NCBI GenBank assembly: GCA_017302435.1
Contig: JAFLDL010000015.1
Coordinates: forward strand, 22,892-86,891
Origin: Candidatus Accumulibacter necessarius
Lineage (GTDB): Bacteria > Pseudomonadota > Gammaproteobacteria > Burkholderiales > Rhodocyclaceae
Length of the DNA stretch: 64,000 nt
Direction of reading: 5' to 3'
The notes under the pieces were generated by a model. The model had not been told where the DNA came from. It made no database searches and saw only the letters and a program-made list of their open reading frames with translations. Each line of letters starts with the position of its first letter. The first letter of the stretch is position 1. Position numbers and translations under genes: made by a program. This document shows, piece after piece, positions 1 through 9,350 of the stretch.

Positions 1-964
1 AGGTCGCCAAGCCAGCAACAATGCCTAAACTGCCGATTAACAATATGAACGGGGTGATTGCCGAACTGGCGGATACCTCCCTCGTCACGATGATCTGAAT
101 GACCACGGCCATCGGACCAATGCCATTGGCCACCTCGTTCGAACCGTGCGCAAAAGCCATCGCCGCGCCGGTGAACACCATCTGCGGCATGAACAACCGC
201 TCGACGCTGGCGTATTGGGAGGCTCTGTCGGCGTAATCATCGAGCGTGATGCGGTTCATCATCAGTCTAACGGCAACGCCCAGGAGGACGCCAATCGCGA
301 CCGCGAGGGTCTGACCCTCAATGCCGCCAAGACTGATGTTTACATGTTTGAGACCCTTGCTGATGGTGATCAGCGAGACGATCCAGCCGACCAGGAAGGC
401 ATACATCGGGCCCCAGTATCGCGCCTTGGCGATGGGATCCACGGTATTGAAAATCAGCTTGCGGATACTCATGGTCAGCAGCAAGGCGACGGCACCGCCC
501 AGAATCGGCGAGAGGAACCAGCTGGCGACGATTTCGCCCATCATATCCCACTGCACCGCATCAATGCCCAGTGCCGCGACACCCGCTCCGCATACGGCGC
601 CAACGATCGTATGGCTGGTGGCCACTGGCCACCCGCGCATGCTGGCCAGCATCAACCAGGTGCCTGCTGCCAGCAAAGCACCAATCATGGCAAAGACCAG
701 GAGTTGCGGCACCGGCTCGAAGAGCCTGCCATCGATGATGCCGGTCGAGATCGTGTCCGCCACTTCTCCACCGGCCAGATAGGCCCCGCAAAACTCCATT
801 ATTGCCGCCAGGACGAGCGCGTGCCTGATGTTTATCGCCCCCGAACCAACCGAGGTGCCCATGGCACTGGCAACGCCGTTGGCACCGATTCCCCAGGTCA
901 TATAGAGGCCGCCGGCAACGGCTAGGACATAGAAAAGGGTTTGATGCTGCTCGATGATTTCCAT
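1..964 (-). CDS. PiT-family inorganic phosphate permease, Pho89/SLC20-like (partial, 3' end beyond window)
   Basis: An open frame begins with ATG at 964 and runs off the left edge with no stop, giving about 321 residues. The product is a multi-pass membrane protein carrying both PiT signatures: GANGVASAMGTSVGS near the N-terminus and GSNEVANGIGP near residue 270. The first resembles the Pho89/eukaryotic PiT form (GANDVANSFGTSVGS) rather than E. coli PitA, and that branch is usually Na+/phosphate symporting. The usual Asp of GAND is Gly here and the Asn of VAN is Ser, which may affect transport. A DUF47 partner lies directly upstream on the same strand (1074-1760), a common PiT pairing. The family call is firm; coupling ion and activity are inference. 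Confidence 0.9.
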   Translation of the reverse strand, partial: MEIIEQHQTLFYVLAVAGGLYMTWGIGANGVASAMGTSVGSGAINIRHALVLAAIMEFCGAYLAGGEVADTISTGIIDGRLFEPVPQLLVFAMIGALLAAGTWLMLASMRGWPVATSHTIVGAVCGAGVAALGIDAVQWDMMGEIVASWFLSPILGGAVALLLTMSIRKLIFNTVDPIAKARYWGPMYAFLVGWIVSLITISKGLKHVNISLGGIEGQTLAVAIGVLLGVAVRLMMNRITLDDYADRASQYASVERLFMPQMVFTGAAMAFAHGSNEVANGIGPMAVVIQIIVTREVSASSAITPFILLIGSLGIVAGLAT

Positions 965-1073
965 TCGCCCGCCCTTAGCGGTGGATCCCTTCAGTGAAGA
1001 CGCCGGCGTGCGAGTCGCAATCGTGATGACCGGCGCCGAGAACGGAGTTGCTCATGTCCCAGGTTCTTGGTGA

Positions 1074-1760
1074 TCAACGGGCGACCAGCAGACGAACCTT
1101 ATCGCCGACTTTCTCCGCGTAGTCAGCCAGATTGCCAACCCACTGGATCAACTGGTACCAGAACATCACCGACACCGGCTTCAGGTTGTCTTCCTGCGAA
1201 AACAGGGCGCGGGCAAGCGCCATCCCCATTACGTCAGTATCACTCTCCATGTTGCCCAGTTCGACGACCAAGTCATCGACACCACTCGCTTCACGCCCAC
1301 GGAAGCCGGTCTCCTGCAGCTCTTGGAGCCTTTCGACTATCGCCTGCGCCTGCCGGCAAGTATCGATGCAACGGCATACCAATCGCATCAGCGGCTCCGC
1401 CATGCCGGCGTGCACTTCCATCTTACGCTCTACCAGCAACCCGGCAATGTCCTGCGCGGTGTCGGCGATGGCATCCTGCATCGCCAGCAGCTCCAGGAGA
1501 TCCTGCCGGTCGACGGCCAGAACCCTGCTTCTCGGCAAACGGTCACACATTTCGTTCCTCATCGAGTCAGCCTCACGCTCCTTGACGAAGATCGCGTTCT
1601 TGCGTTCTTCCAGCTGCTCCTGATCATCGTCAATCAGTGCCTGAAACAAGGGCTGCACTTCCTCGACGCATTCGATAACCATCCGCATGTGCTGTTGCAG
1701 AGGCTTGAATGGCGACTTTCCAAACAAAGCTGCCATCGGGTTGCTGGATAACATAGGCAT
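1074..1760 (-). CDS. DUF47 (PhoU-related) family protein, PiT partner
   Basis: A 228-residue, mostly helical protein opening with SNPMAALFGKSPFKPLQQHM, typical of the TIGR00153/DUF47 group related to PhoU. Such proteins are cytoplasmic and are usually encoded next to PiT phosphate permeases, whose activity they are thought to modulate; the mechanism is not established. It sits about 110 bp upstream of the PiT gene on the same strand, so the two are probably cotranscribed. It is clearly divergent from the two other DUF47 copies at 10351 and 12120, which resemble each other. The start could also be one of the internal Met codons (residues 3 or 9). Confidence 0.85.
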   Translation of the reverse strand: MPMLSSNPMAALFGKSPFKPLQQHMRMVIECVEEVQPLFQALIDDDQEQLEERKNAIFVKEREADSMRNEMCDRLPRSRVLAVDRQDLLELLAMQDAIADTAQDIAGLLVERKMEVHAGMAEPLMRLVCRCIDTCRQAQAIVERLQELQETGFRGREASGVDDLVVELGNMESDTDVMGMALARALFSQEDNLKPVSVMFWYQLIQWVGNLADYAEKVGDKVRLLVAR

Positions 1761-2082
1761 CCTCCGCTGAGGCGAGTAAGAAGATCCTGGAAGACAAACG
1801 GCGAAACGTCACCGCTGGGACCTGGCGGCGCTCAGTGCTGGGCGATCAGGCGTAGGTCCCCGGCTGTGCTTCCTTCACGAATTGTATTGCGAAGTGCCAC
1901 AGATGGTGCTGTCGAGCGCTGGAGCGACGCCAAAGGAGTTCAACCGCAAGCATGGCGGAACGAGCGGGCTATCGGCACCCGCCGCCCGGCCATTGTTGCT
2001 TGGGCGCACCAATGAAACTGGACGACGATGACCGACACCGCGGTGCAAAACGGGATAACCGCACTCGCGGGATGACTGCTGA
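1761..2082. other. Intergenic region between V-ATPase subunit K and the DUF47-PiT pair
   Basis: A stretch of 322 bp downstream of the V-ATPase operon and upstream of the DUF47 gene, both on the minus strand. No convincing coding frame, tRNA or strong U-tailed hairpin is visible. It is the expected place for the DUF47-PiT promoter, but no clear -35/-10 pair could be picked out. Confidence 0.5.
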
Positions 2083-2568
2083 CTACCCCCCTCCAGCCAG
2101 GCGGAAGGCCGGCGGGATGAAGACCAGAACCAGGATCGCCAGGGTTTCGATGATCCCCAAAGTCATCAGGTAGTTGCCAAATCCCTTGCCGGTTTCGGCC
2201 ATCGCGTCCGAAGCTGCAGCACCGATGACTCCCTGGTACCAAGCCGACACGCCCATGCCCAGGCCACCAAAAATCCCCGCCCCGAGCATGCCGCCCCAGT
2301 TGATCGCCTGATGAGCAGCAAGTGAGGCATCCAGCGCGGTGTTGATCCAGCCCATGAGAATCATGCCGTAGATCGTTTGCGACATGGGTGCCCCGACAAA
2401 AGCGAACAGCACAAACGGCGCCGCTTTGTCCTGGGCGTAGCATTTCTTCCAGGCTCCAACGGCAGCCGGGCCGGCTGCGCCGACGCCCAGGGAGGACCCG
2501 GCCGCAGCCAGCCCTACCGCCGCCGCTGCCCCGAAACGCCCCAGGCTGACCATCACATCTATATCCAA
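2083..2568 (-). CDS. V-type ATPase subunit K (proteolipid, rotor c subunit)
   Basis: A four-helix (double-hairpin) proteolipid of about 161 residues, which forms the membrane rotor ring. The carboxylate is in helix 4 (GIIETLAILVLVF). Helix 2 has APMSQTIYGMI and helix 3 has SAWYQGVIGAAA. Aligned by eye to Enterococcus hirae NtpK, these keep the Na+ ligands: Ser for Thr64, then Gln65, Gln110 and Glu139, and Tyr68. I place the start at a TTG (2568) because AGGAG sits 6 nt before it; an ATG 15 nt further in (2553) is the alternative. It is the last gene of the E-DUF2764-A-B-D-I-K operon. Confidence 0.88.
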   Translation of the reverse strand: MDIDVMVSLGRFGAAAAVGLAAAGSSLGVGAAGPAAVGAWKKCYAQDKAAPFVLFAFVGAPMSQTIYGMILMGWINTALDASLAAHQAINWGGMLGAGIFGGLGMGVSAWYQGVIGAAASDAMAETGKGFGNYLMTLGIIETLAILVLVFIPPAFRLAGGG

Positions 2569-2632
2569 CTCTTTCTCCTCTCGTTGCGTATGGTAATTGT
2601 GCTCTCGAATCAGGAAACCGGATCTGCTCTGG

Positions 2633-4393
2633 TCAGACCACAGGCCGCGACTTGTGCTGCCATGGTCGGTAGGAGATGCCACTCCACTGAAGACCGAGAT
2701 GGCTGGCAAATTCAAGTGTATTCAACCGTATACCGTGCACCATCACGCCCATCAGGGCAAGAACGATGTTCACTGTGTGCGCCAGGAAAAGCAACAGCGC
2801 GGCCAGCAAGCCACTAAGCCAGCCATCGAACAGGGGTGCCAGCATGAGGTTGAAGGTCGAGGCGATGGCGAAGCTGGCGGTGCCGACGGCGTAAAGACGG
2901 ATGTAGGAAATCACGTCCACAAAGCTGCCCACGAGGTTCAGCGGCAGCATCACGTGGTTGAACCATTCGTCCTTTAGGCTCTTGCGCGGGGTCATGAACA
3001 GCACAATGAGCACAACGCCGGCGCCGAAAACCCAGGTCATGATCGATGGAAACGGCAGGTTGAGGACGACGGCACGTGCGCTGAAAAACATGAACCAGAC
3101 CACGCACAGCCAGCCGATCTGGGCTAGAGCCTGGGGCGTTCGAATCAGATTAACGATGTTCCAGACGTGGGCAATTGACAGGTGGATGGCAGCGATCCAG
3201 AAGCAGAGGTCCTTGATGTGTTCCTCGTCACCCAGCCAGGTCATCTTCAGCGCGGCGAGCGGTGCGGGCAGGTCGGGGATTCCGAAATAGGTACCGGTCA
3301 GAACGCCCCAGACCATCGTGGCGATGCTGGTGATCTTGAGCAAGGTGAACACGTGGGTCGCCACTTGCGGAAACTTCCTCTGTGCCCATAGCGTCAGCCC
3401 GAGGAAGATCGCGCCGTAGCCGGCATCGCCGACGAGCATCGCGAAAAAGAGGCTGAAGAAAAGCAGAAACCACAGACTGACATCGATTTCCCGGTAGCCG
3501 GGCAGAATGCCGATCAGATCGAACACGGCCTCGATGGGCTTTAGCCACGCCGGATTGCGAATCAGCGTGGGAACCACATCGTCTTCTGCCGGCTCGTCGA
3601 TGAGCAGTCCCCATCCGTTCGTTCGCGCGGCCTGGCGAAGGCGGTCGACGTCGTCCGTGGGGCAAAAGCCCTGGAGGTATGCGACGCGCGCCGTTACAGT
3701 AACCATGCCGGCGCGGACCTCGGCCATCTGCAAGGCCTCCGCGGCCTCGGCTCGCAGTCGAGCCACCGCGGCATAGTCGCCGCCGAACTGCGCAACCTGA
3801 TCGGCGACCTGGGCTTGTACGGCCTCAAGTTCGGCGACGCGGCTTTCGATATCGGCCAGTGACGTGGTAGGCAGGCGGATTTCCTGCGCGGCAACCTCGG
3901 GGTTTTCGCCGCGCGTGACCAAGGCGAAGAACACCGCCGTCCTGGTGCGAAGCGTCTCCACATACACTGCCTGGTCAGGGATCGCCGGAAAACTTTTGGG
4001 GGACGCATGGAAAAGCCGGATGAAGACGCCGTGCCCGGCCAGCATCGCGACAGCTTGTGGAGAGAAAGAGCCGAAGGGTTGGACGCGTTTCAATTCCTGA
4101 CGCAAGCGCTCCAGTTCTTCACTACTTTCCCGACGCTGATGGATCAGCCGCGACAACTCATCGACAACTTCGCCCGGAGATAGCCCGGAAGGGGGCTGCT
4201 GTGGCAGCTTGGGCAGGATCTCACAAGCACGCCGGACGTGTTCGAGATGGCGGCGCGCAGCCTCGATATCCTCGTGCTCGGCCCGCCGGTCAAAGATGAG
4301 GTGCATAACGCCGAGCTCGCGCAGCGACTGCAAGGCGGAATCCCGACCAGTATCCAGACACAGCACGGTCACCTTTTGCATCGGCGTGATCAT
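2633..4393 (-). CDS. V-type ATPase subunit I (membrane stator, a-subunit homologue)
   Basis: 586 residues. The N-terminal half is soluble and coiled-coil rich (residues ~1-290, with many Glu/Arg/Leu heptads) and the C-terminal half has about seven membrane segments starting at VSLWFLLFFSLFFAMLVGD. This is the classic architecture of subunit I, which anchors the peripheral stalk and forms the ion half-channels against the K ring. It lies 64 bp before K and 44 bp after D. The start at MITPMQKVTVLCLD is family-typical; the second Met (residue 5) is possible. Confidence 0.92.
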   Translation of the reverse strand: MITPMQKVTVLCLDTGRDSALQSLRELGVMHLIFDRRAEHEDIEAARRHLEHVRRACEILPKLPQQPPSGLSPGEVVDELSRLIHQRRESSEELERLRQELKRVQPFGSFSPQAVAMLAGHGVFIRLFHASPKSFPAIPDQAVYVETLRTRTAVFFALVTRGENPEVAAQEIRLPTTSLADIESRVAELEAVQAQVADQVAQFGGDYAAVARLRAEAAEALQMAEVRAGMVTVTARVAYLQGFCPTDDVDRLRQAARTNGWGLLIDEPAEDDVVPTLIRNPAWLKPIEAVFDLIGILPGYREIDVSLWFLLFFSLFFAMLVGDAGYGAIFLGLTLWAQRKFPQVATHVFTLLKITSIATMVWGVLTGTYFGIPDLPAPLAALKMTWLGDEEHIKDLCFWIAAIHLSIAHVWNIVNLIRTPQALAQIGWLCVVWFMFFSARAVVLNLPFPSIMTWVFGAGVVLIVLFMTPRKSLKDEWFNHVMLPLNLVGSFVDVISYIRLYAVGTASFAIASTFNLMLAPLFDGWLSGLLAALLLFLAHTVNIVLALMGVMVHGIRLNTLEFASHLGLQWSGISYRPWQHKSRPVV

Positions 4394-4437
4394 GATAGAT
4401 TGCCTATCCCGGTAAGTGGCATCTGAATTCCCTTGCT

Positions 4438-5043
4438 CTAGGTGGCGGATTCTTGTTCGAGGTTCTTTGCTTTGGCCATCTTGGAACGTGCCACGCCGGC
4501 GGTCATCTGGTCGCCGAGAAAAATGCGGATCACCCGAATGTGCTCCCGCGCTTCCGGTATCTTCACCTTTTCAAAGAGATTCACGCGCTGGTTGGTGGTA
4601 CGCAACTCAGCGGCGAGCTGGCGCATCTGCTCTTCAAGCACCTGCAGCTCCAGGCGCCGGCGTACTCGCCGCTCCAGCATGTCAACGCCGTCGTCCAGCC
4701 ACGCTGGCGTGGCCAACAGATCGGGAACCTGGCGCTCAAAATCGATCCCCTCAAGCAGCGGGATAGCCACACCGGCGATATTTCCCTGTCCAAGGCGTAT
4801 CTTGCGTACGCTTAGCCAGTTCCGCCATTCGACAGGTTCGGCGAACAGGCGCACCCACTTGGCAAGCTCGGCCTGCTCATGCACCTCGGCGTTACGTTCC
4901 GCCTCAAGCTGGCTTTCGAGCTGGCGAACCTCGAGTTGCAGTTGCTGTTTCTTCAATTGCAGCGTCGGCAGGTAGCGCTGGAAACGTTTGAGCGCTTCGC
5001 GCTGAGCCTTCAGTTCGTTCTTGGTGTGTTTGATGTTAGCCAT
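4438..5043 (-). CDS. V-type ATPase subunit D (central stalk)
   Basis: 201 residues, dominated by two long coiled-coil helices (residues ~5-60 and ~125-190) with the family-typical start MANIKHTKNELKAQREALKRF. Subunit D is the rotor shaft that couples the A/B head to the K ring. It sits between B and I, as in the Chlamydia and Borrelia operons. No gene for the usual shaft partner, subunit F, is found in the operon. Confidence 0.92.
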   Translation of the reverse strand: MANIKHTKNELKAQREALKRFQRYLPTLQLKKQQLQLEVRQLESQLEAERNAEVHEQAELAKWVRLFAEPVEWRNWLSVRKIRLGQGNIAGVAIPLLEGIDFERQVPDLLATPAWLDDGVDMLERRVRRRLELQVLEEQMRQLAAELRTTNQRVNLFEKVKIPEAREHIRVIRIFLGDQMTAGVARSKMAKAKNLEQESAT

Positions 5044-5076
5044 GGGTCGCCTTCGCCGTGGTCGCGTCGACTCAGG

Positions 5077-6372
5077 TCAGTGGTTTGGCCAGAACCGGTG
5101 AGTGAGTTTCGACGCGATTCCGGTCTCCGCGGGGTCGAAACTGTCTGCAAGAATCTGCCAGCAAAGGTCCAGTGCCTGTTCCAGCGGGATATTCACCTTG
5201 AGGTCCATCAGCTCGTTCTCGAAGCGTTGGCCGTACTTGAGCAACTTGCTGTCCCAAGGGCTCATGCGGAAGCCCATCGACTGTTTCTCGAGCGTCTCCA
5301 TATACGAGGCATAGAGCTGGATCATGGTGTTCATGATCGTGCGGTGGTCTTCGCGCGTCTTGTCATTGACCAGTTGCTTGAGGCGGCTCAGTGAACCGAA
5401 AGGCTCGATGCGACCATTACGCAGATAGAACTGTCCCTCGGTGATGTAGCCGGTGTTGTCCGGCACCGGGTGGGTCACGTCGTCGCCAGGCATGGTGGTC
5501 ACGGCGAGGATCGTGATCGAGCCGGCGGTGTCGAAGTCGACCGCCTTCTCGTAGCGGGCGGCGAGTTGGGAGTAGAGATCGCCCGGGTAGCCGCGATTCG
5601 AAGGGATCTGCTCCATGGTGATGGCGACCTCCTTCATGGCATCGGCGAAGTTGGTCATGTCGGTCAGCAGAACCAGGACACGCTGATTCTGGAGTGCAAA
5701 GCGCTCGGCTACGGCCAGCGCGATATCCGGCACCAACAGGCATTCCACTACCGGGTCGGAGGCCGTGTGGATAAACAGCACCGATCGTGACAGAGCGCCG
5801 TTTTCCTCGAGCAGGTCGCGGAAGTACAGGTAGTCGTCGTGTTTCAGGCCCATGCCGCCGAGAATGATCACGTCCACTTCTGCTTGCAGCGCGATCCTCG
5901 CCAACAGCGGATTGTACGGTTCCCCCGCGACCGAGAAGATCGGCAGTTTCTGTGACTCGACCAAGGTGTTGAAAACATCGATCATCGGGATGCCGGTGCG
6001 CACCATGTGCCGAGGGATGATCCGCTTGGCGGGATTGACCGACGGTCCACCAATGTCGATGAGGTTTTCGCTTATGCGGGGACCCTTGTCGCGTGCCTGG
6101 CCGCTGCCGTTGAACACCCGGCCGAGCAGCGACTGCGAAAACGGCACCTGCATCGTGTGCCCGAGAAAACGAATCTCGGCGTCGGTGGCAATACCACGCC
6201 CGCCAGCGAATACCTGCAGGTCCACGCGGCCGCCCTCGAGCCGGATCACCTGCGCGAGTGAAGTGCCCTGCCGTGAGCTGACCTGGGCCAGTTCACGGTA
6301 GCCGACGCCTGTCGCCTGGACGGTGATGACGTTGCCGGCGATCCGCTCTATGCCGTGATAGACCTTATGCAT
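5077..6372 (-). CDS. V-type ATPase subunit B (non-catalytic nucleotide-binding subunit)
   Basis: 431 residues from the ATG at 6372 ([14 protein letters not shown]). The ATG lies within the end of the A gene, an 8-nt overlap (ATGCATAA) indicating translational coupling. The open frame extends 14 codons further upstream inside A but the internal Met matches the family. The P-loop position reads [14 protein letters not shown], i.e. degenerate as expected for the non-catalytic subunit, followed by the conserved [14 protein letters not shown]-type segment. B alternates with A in the hexameric head. Confidence 0.94.
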   Translation of the reverse strand: MHKVYHGIERIAGNVITVQATGVGYRELAQVSSRQGTSLAQVIRLEGGRVDLQVFAGGRGIATDAEIRFLGHTMQVPFSQSLLGRVFNGSGQARDKGPRISENLIDIGGPSVNPAKRIIPRHMVRTGIPMIDVFNTLVESQKLPIFSVAGEPYNPLLARIALQAEVDVIILGGMGLKHDDYLYFRDLLEENGALSRSVLFIHTASDPVVECLLVPDIALAVAERFALQNQRVLVLLTDMTNFADAMKEVAITMEQIPSNRGYPGDLYSQLAARYEKAVDFDTAGSITILAVTTMPGDDVTHPVPDNTGYITEGQFYLRNGRIEPFGSLSRLKQLVNDKTREDHRTIMNTMIQLYASYMETLEKQSMGFRMSPWDSKLLKYGQRFENELMDLKVNIPLEQALDLCWQILADSFDPAETGIASKLTHRFWPNH

Positions 6373-8098
6373 AGTCCGACACCTCCGCGAGCATCTGCTC
6401 AATCTGCTGTTCAATCTGCCGGAATTCCGTGGACTGCTGCTCCAGCCGGTTCCAGTCCCTGGTCGTCTGTGTCAGGCGCTGGAAGAAACGGCGTGCGCCA
6501 TCCTTGTCGTCGAAGCTCATCTTGCATCTGAGCATCCGATGAATGCGGTCGAACACGTAGCGCTGCCGCTCGGCGCTGCTGGCACCATCGACGTCGTGGT
6601 AGGCGTCCTGCTGCAAATAGACCGCGTCGAGGTACTCGCTCTTGAGAAAGACAACAAAATCGTCAATTGAAGTGCCTTCCTCACCGACTACTTTCATCAT
6701 TTGCTTGACATCGTTGCCAGCGTGCAGCATCTCGCGGGCGAAGCTCACTTGGTCTGCCGAGACTACGCCCGGATACTGACTCCAACTGTCGAGCGGATCA
6801 ATGGCCGGGAAACGCCGCTGGTCCGAGCGCTCCCGGGACAGCCCGTGAAAGGCTCCCACGACCTTCAGCGTGCTCTGTGTGACGGGTTCCTCGAAGTTCC
6901 CGCCGGCGGGACTCACCGTCCCGCCGATGGTCACAGAGCCCAAGCTGCCGTCCTTCAGTCGGACGATACCTCCGCGCTCGTAGAAGGCAGCAATTACCGA
7001 TTCGAGGTAGGCTGGGAAGGCCTCCTCGCCGGGAATCTCCTCGAGGCGACCGGACATCTCGCGCAGCGCCTGTGCCCAACGTGAAGTGGAATCCGCCAGC
7101 AACAGCACATTCAGGCCCATCTGGCGGTAATACTCGGCGATCGTCACCGCCGTGTACACTGACGCCTCGCGAGCAGCAACCGGCATGGAACTGGTATTGC
7201 AGATGATCAGGGTACGCTCCATCAGGCTCTTGCCGGTACGAGGGTCGGTCAGTTGGGGAAACTCGCGCAGGGTCTCGACGACCTCGCCCGCCCGCTCACC
7301 GCAAGCTGCGATGATCACGATGTCCACGTCGGCGTAGCGACTTGTAATCTGCTGCAGCACCGTCTTGCCGGCACCAAAGGGCCCGGGGATACAGTAGGTA
7401 CCGCCTCGTGCCACCGGATAGAAGGTGTCAACAATGCGTACCTTGGTCACCAGGGGCTCACTCGGTCGCAGCCTCTCGGCATAAGCCCGGATCGGGATCT
7501 TTACCGGCCAGCGTTGCATCAGAGTCACCTGGACCGGTTCGTCGTCCGCGTCACGCAGCGTGGCAATCGGCTCGCCGACAGTATAGTCCCCGGGCCCTAC
7601 GATCCGCTCCACGGTCAATGCGCCTTTCAGCTTGAACGGCACCATGATGCGGTGCTGAAAGATGCCCTCGGGTACCGTGCCGAGCGTCTCGCCAGCGGTC
7701 ACGCGGTCGCCCGCTACAGCCGTGGGCGTGAACGCCCAACTTCGGTCTCGGGGCAACGCATCGAGATAGACCCCGCGCTGCAGGAAGAAGCCACACTGCT
7801 CAGCCAGTTGCGGGAGCGGGTTCTGGAGACCGTCGAAGATTTGTGTCAGAAGCCCAGGGCCAAGTTCGACCGCCAGCAACTCGCCGGTAAACTCGACCCG
7901 GTCGCCTTCCCGCAGCCCGGTGGTATCCTCGAAAACCTGGAGGTCCGCATAGGTTCCGCGAATGCGGATCACTTCGGACTTGAGCCGACGGCTTCCCGTC
8001 ACCGCGTAGGCCACCTCATTCTGGACCACCGCTTTGGTAAACTCGACAGTCAGCAGGTTGCCACTGACGCCGATGATTGTTCCGCTTTTTTCGTTCAT
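6365..8098 (-). CDS. V-type ATPase subunit A (catalytic)
   Basis: 577 residues with the A-subunit Walker A motif GPFGAGKT at residues 239-246. Before it, around residues 105-195, lies the 'non-homologous' insertion that separates A subunits from F-type beta. [21 protein letters not shown] near residue 360 is also typical. It hydrolyses (or makes) ATP in the A3B3 head. It is 7 nt downstream of the DUF2764 gene and overlaps subunit B. Nothing in the sequence settles the working direction (ATP-driven ion pumping or synthesis). Confidence 0.95.
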   Translation of the reverse strand: MNEKSGTIIGVSGNLLTVEFTKAVVQNEVAYAVTGSRRLKSEVIRIRGTYADLQVFEDTTGLREGDRVEFTGELLAVELGPGLLTQIFDGLQNPLPQLAEQCGFFLQRGVYLDALPRDRSWAFTPTAVAGDRVTAGETLGTVPEGIFQHRIMVPFKLKGALTVERIVGPGDYTVGEPIATLRDADDEPVQVTLMQRWPVKIPIRAYAERLRPSEPLVTKVRIVDTFYPVARGGTYCIPGPFGAGKTVLQQITSRYADVDIVIIAACGERAGEVVETLREFPQLTDPRTGKSLMERTLIICNTSSMPVAAREASVYTAVTIAEYYRQMGLNVLLLADSTSRWAQALREMSGRLEEIPGEEAFPAYLESVIAAFYERGGIVRLKDGSLGSVTIGGTVSPAGGNFEEPVTQSTLKVVGAFHGLSRERSDQRRFPAIDPLDSWSQYPGVVSADQVSFAREMLHAGNDVKQMMKVVGEEGTSIDDFVVFLKSEYLDAVYLQQDAYHDVDGASSAERQRYVFDRIHRMLRCKMSFDDKDGARRFFQRLTQTTRDWNRLEQQSTEFRQIEQQIEQMLAEVSDYA

Positions 8099-8105
8099 GT
8101 GTCAC

Positions 8106-8693
8106 TCATTTCGCTGGCGCAGGCACGACGCATCCGGACTTCCGGAACGCTCCCAACCCCACAGTGTCCTGCTGTTTCGTCATCGCCTCGGTGAAGTCTT
8201 CGACCTTGCGCTGCCCCGCGGCCTCGGTCAGCCCGGCCCAGCGCTCGGCGATGCGCAGCTTGACCGCAAAAGCCAGGACCGTACCCAGGCCGAAGGGATC
8301 GGCCAGCGCCAGTTCGTCCGCGATACGCCAGCGGCCACGGTCGAGAGCCTGCTCGCGCTCCAGGGGCGTGTGTTGAGCCAGGGCGTCGGTAACCACTTGC
8401 GCCAGACCGACATCAAATCCCGCGTGATCCCGCTGAAAGGCTTGGGAGTCGACGCCCAGACGTGCCGCTCGAAAGCGCGCCACGGCGTTGCGCAGTTGCG
8501 TCTCGCGGGCGGCCCAGGCCGCCGCAAAGGTGTTTCCCGCTATTGAGCGCCCCTGCATCACAGCCTCCAGAATCGCTAGGTGCTCGGTCTTGAGGACGCC
8601 GACGCAGCGCGACTGGAGTTCACGCGAAGAAAAAGGCGGCTGATCACCGAAGAACAACATCGGCAGGCTCGCGACCAGATAGTGGTAGGACAT
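8106..8693 (-). CDS. DUF2764 family protein, probable subunit-C-like component of the V-ATPase
   Basis: 195 residues beginning MSYHYLVASLPMLFFGDQPP, the hallmark opening of DUF2764 proteins found between E and A in Bacteroidetes, chlamydial and spirochaetal V-ATPase operons. It is rich in helices (for example residues 35-75 and 110-170), compatible with a collar subunit that links stalk to head, where classical operons carry subunit C. Function is inferred from position; no catalytic motif is visible. It lies 18 nt after E and 7 nt before A, so it is surely in the same transcript. Confidence 0.8.
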   Translation of the reverse strand: MSYHYLVASLPMLFFGDQPPFSSRELQSRCVGVLKTEHLAILEAVMQGRSIAGNTFAAAWAARETQLRNAVARFRAARLGVDSQAFQRDHAGFDVGLAQVVTDALAQHTPLEREQALDRGRWRIADELALADPFGLGTVLAFAVKLRIAERWAGLTEAAGQRKVEDFTEAMTKQQDTVGLGAFRKSGCVVPAPAK

Positions 8694-8711
8694 GGTCCGC
8701 CTCGCGCTGCG

Positions 8712-9350
8712 TCAGGTCTTGTCGCCGGTACTCGCCGCACGCGCGGCGCGATGGACAATCTCCGCCAATTGGGGGCGCACGAAACTGGCCAGCGCCTCGG
8801 CGATGGCCGACTTGGTAAAATCGTGGTAAACGCGATCGTTTTCAAGTGTGACGCGGAAACCCTTGCGCACACCGTGGTCGATATTGATGTCAACTCCACT
8901 GACGAGGTGTCGCCGGTACTGGTCGGCGAAAAAGCTAACGATCTCTGCTTGGTCGCGCTCGCCAATGATGAACTCGATACGGCTTTCCGTGCCATTCTTC
9001 GCGGCATAGGCTTCGGCCATCTTGACCATCATTCGCTTGAGGGTGTCGGGGTCGAGAGCCTGGTCAGTCGAGGCGCTTACGATGTCCTGGATGATGTTCT
9101 CGATGGCCTGCCCGACGCCAATCAGCAGATCTCTCGCCGCCTGCTCAAGCGTACGCGTGCTACGCTCAACATACACTTCGGCGTCCTTCTCGGCTTTTTC
9201 CAGCCTTGCCCTTGCTGCGGCCTCGGCCTCGTTCATGAGGGCGGCAGCGCGATCCTGCGCTTGCGAAACAATCCGCTCGGCTTCTTTCGTTCCGCTTTCG
9301 ATCGTTTCCTTGTTGATCTGGTCTATCAAGTGTTGCAGCTCTATAGCCAT
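8712..9350 (-). CDS. V-type ATPase subunit E (peripheral stalk)
   Basis: About 212 residues from the ATG at 9350 (MAIELQHLIDQINKETIE), preceded by TAGGAC about 7 nt upstream. The open frame runs 26 codons further upstream but those residues do not look like the family. The N-terminal ~100 residues form a long charged, Ala/Glu-rich coiled coil (KEAERIVSQAQDRAAALMNE), and the C-terminal part is the globular head-binding domain. It is the first gene of the operon. No separate subunit G (H), the usual coiled-coil partner, is present nearby. Confidence 0.88.
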   Translation of the reverse strand: MAIELQHLIDQINKETIESGTKEAERIVSQAQDRAAALMNEAEAAARARLEKAEKDAEVYVERSTRTLEQAARDLLIGVGQAIENIIQDIVSASTDQALDPDTLKRMMVKMAEAYAAKNGTESRIEFIIGERDQAEIVSFFADQYRRHLVSGVDINIDHGVRKGFRVTLENDRVYHDFTKSAIAEALASFVRPQLAEIVHRAARAASTGDKT

